64,000 bases of DNA from Balanoglossus misakiensis (Eukaryota > Hemichordata), in NCBI GenBank assembly GCA_040954595.2, contig CM082585.2, forward strand, positions 5,704,001 through 5,768,000, written 5' to 3'. Below the pieces are notes generated by a model, which did not search any database, had not been told where the DNA came from, and saw nothing but the letters and a program-made list of their open reading frames with translations. The position numbers and the translations under genes were made by a program. Shown here piece after piece: positions 63,038 through 64,000 of this stretch (its first letter is position 1; each line of letters starts with the position of its first letter).

Positions 63038-64000
63038 TCTCAATTGACTTTGTTTAATGACAGAGTCTGTATATTTATCATAGATATACACTACTTTAAT
63101 GTCATGTTCATATGCTACAAGTTTCTTATAATTTACAAATGCCTTTATGCCAAGTCCCAACAATTCCTTACGCTTACCGAAAAGTTTCTTTCTGATGAAG
63201 CTTGTCTCTGGAGAAAAGTGTTCATCCACGTAGATATTTGTACCGCGCAGCGCCTTTCCCCTTGATAGTATCTTTTCTTTGTCTTTTAGCTTGCTGCACA
63301 TTGCGACGATGGGTCTGTTGGTACGAGTGCCCGTTGATAAACGGTGTACTCGTTCGAATTCAATGTTGTCCGTAATGTTCATCCGTTCCTTGATCAAAGT
63401 CTTTATTTTCTGTTCTGTTTCTTCCCATGTTTCTTTCTCGTCTTCTTCAACCCCACGAAAAACAAGATTGTTTCGTTTGGACCGGTCATCCATCTCTGCT
63501 TTCGCATTTCGTAGATTTCCCATTTCGACTTCCATTTTGGCGATGTCTTTTTCTAAATCATCCATCTTTTTGAGTTTTTCTTTGTTTCCTTCAGCAATTC
63601 GTCTGACATCGTCCATCGAGTCTTCCATATTGTTAAGCTGTGTTTCTATATTTTCTATCTTCTTATTTAGCGCTTTAGTGTCTCTTTTCAGCTCTCTCAT
63701 GTTGCTTTGTATGTCTTTCAGCATATCGGTGATATCGTCCGTTTTTGTTGCCGATTTGAGTTCCCCTGTTTTAGTAAGCGTTGCTTGACGAGTCTCAGGC
63801 CCAGGGTTCATTTCAACGTCTCCAGAAAGCTGTATAAGTCTGCTTATAAATGGGTTTCTCCTTGCTGGCATGTCGATATAGCACTGCAATGCTACGGCGG
63901 AGCATGTGCACGGTAGAAAAAGAGTTCCAGTACACTGAGTGTCCAGTCCGCTGTCTGTGTCGTTTCTCGCCGTTTCTTGCAAATGTATTCCAAATTTATA
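63035..64000 (-). CDS. LINE ORF1 protein (RNA-binding, 2A-like motif), 5' end off the window
   Basis: The frame is open to the right edge, so the true start may lie beyond it; an internal ATG at 63871-63869 is also a good candidate. Twenty-five codons into that reading comes LSGDVEMNPGP, a 2A-like motif (D-V-E-x-N-P-G-P at 63820-63797). Next comes a long heptad-rich coiled coil (from DITDMLKDIQSNMREL to about AEMDDRSK), then an RRM-like start (RNNLVFRGVEEDE) and a C-terminal region (FERVHRLSTGTRTNRPIVA, DEHFSPET) as in L1-type ORF1 proteins. These trimerise and coat the element's RNA. It ends at a UAG (63037-63035) that is in the same frame as ORF2. Confidence 0.88.
   Translation of the reverse strand, partial: YKFGIHLQETARNDTDSGLDTQCTGTLFLPCTCSAVALQCYIDMPARRNPFISRLIQLSGDVEMNPGPETRQATLTKTGELKSATKTDDITDMLKDIQSNMRELKRDTKALNKKIENIETQLNNMEDSMDDVRRIAEGNKEKLKKMDDLEKDIAKMEVEMGNLRNAKAEMDDRSKRNNLVFRGVEEDEKETWEETEQKIKTLIKERMNITDNIEFERVHRLSTGTRTNRPIVAMCSKLKDKEKILSRGKALRGTNIYVDEHFSPETSFIRKKLFGKRKELLGLGIKAFVNYKKLVAYEHDIKVVYIYDKYTDSVIKQSQLR
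63797..63820 (-). other. 2A-like ribosome-skipping motif in LINE ORF1
   Basis: The eight codons read DVEMNPGP, which fits the 2A consensus D-[V/I]-E-x-N-P-G-P with every key residue present. The upstream residues ISRLIQLSG are hydrophobic and helix-prone, as 2A activity needs. Skipping would occur between Gly and the final Pro. Confidence 0.85.

Larger units (their letters stand above)
59440..64000 (-). mobile_element. APE-type LINE (non-LTR retrotransposon), 5' end beyond the window
   Basis: The element reads on the minus strand from beyond 64000 to about 59440, where an AATAAA (59456-59451) marks the likely 3' end. It has ORF1 (coiled coil, RRM-like, with a 2A-like motif) and ORF2 (endonuclease, reverse transcriptase, C-terminal zinc knuckle), both open. 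No frameshift or internal stop is seen except the UAG between them. Intact ORFs suggest recent activity. APE endonuclease, YADD reverse transcriptase and a CCHC end fit the CR1/L2-like part of the LINE tree, where 2A-like ORF1 sequences are known in sea urchin and amphioxus; the exact clade is uncertain. It lies tail-to-tail with the ABCC gene. Confidence 0.93.

Overview
The window is animal genomic DNA: genes broken into many short exons with GT-AG introns, vertebrate-like domain families, many long simple repeats, an APE-type LINE and MITEs. The domain-shuffled receptor and the 2A-bearing LINE suggest an invertebrate deuterostome, most likely amphioxus (Branchiostoma). That placement is inference. 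No bacterial operon logic applies.

Layout. (1) About 1.06-1.15 kb, minus strand: the first coding exon of a gene that runs off the left edge, with a PH-domain-like (perhaps DOK-family) N-terminus. (2) 3.3-13.9 kb, minus strand: nineteen consecutive exons, all phase-compatible, of a large single-pass receptor. Domain order is LDLa, YWTD propeller, EGF, second YWTD propeller, partial EGF, mucin-like Ser/Thr region, HYR, Sushi/CCP, a possible SEA-like segment with basic cleavage motifs, ephrin-receptor-like Cys-rich repeats, one membrane helix and a 290-residue tail. The 5' exons with the signal peptide were not found. (3) 14-40 kb: mostly non-coding, with a perfect 319-bp TATG array, two U4 spliceosomal snRNA genes on the minus strand (22.8 and 23.7 kb) sharing a 61-bp upstream block, and a 426-bp MITE at 24.1 kb. 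(4) 40.0-55.3 kb, plus strand: a complete 27-exon ABCC4/MRP4-like ABC transporter (1409 codons plus stop), whose introns hold a second copy of the MITE and many large microsatellites. (5) 55.3-59.4 kb: 3' flank, a large CATA array and an old tandem duplication. (6) 59.4-64.0 kb, minus strand: a LINE with intact ORFs that continues past the right edge.

The most interesting points are these. The LINE's ORF1 and ORF2 lie in one reading frame separated by a single UAG, with no AUG ahead of the endonuclease domain and a possible hairpin just after the stop; ORF1 also has a 2A-like ribosome-skipping motif near its N-terminus. The two U4 genes are missed by any protein-based reading. The two MITE copies have perfect 9-bp target duplications and show co-varying changes in both arms. 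The receptor has an unusual domain combination. All homology calls are by eye; no search was run.
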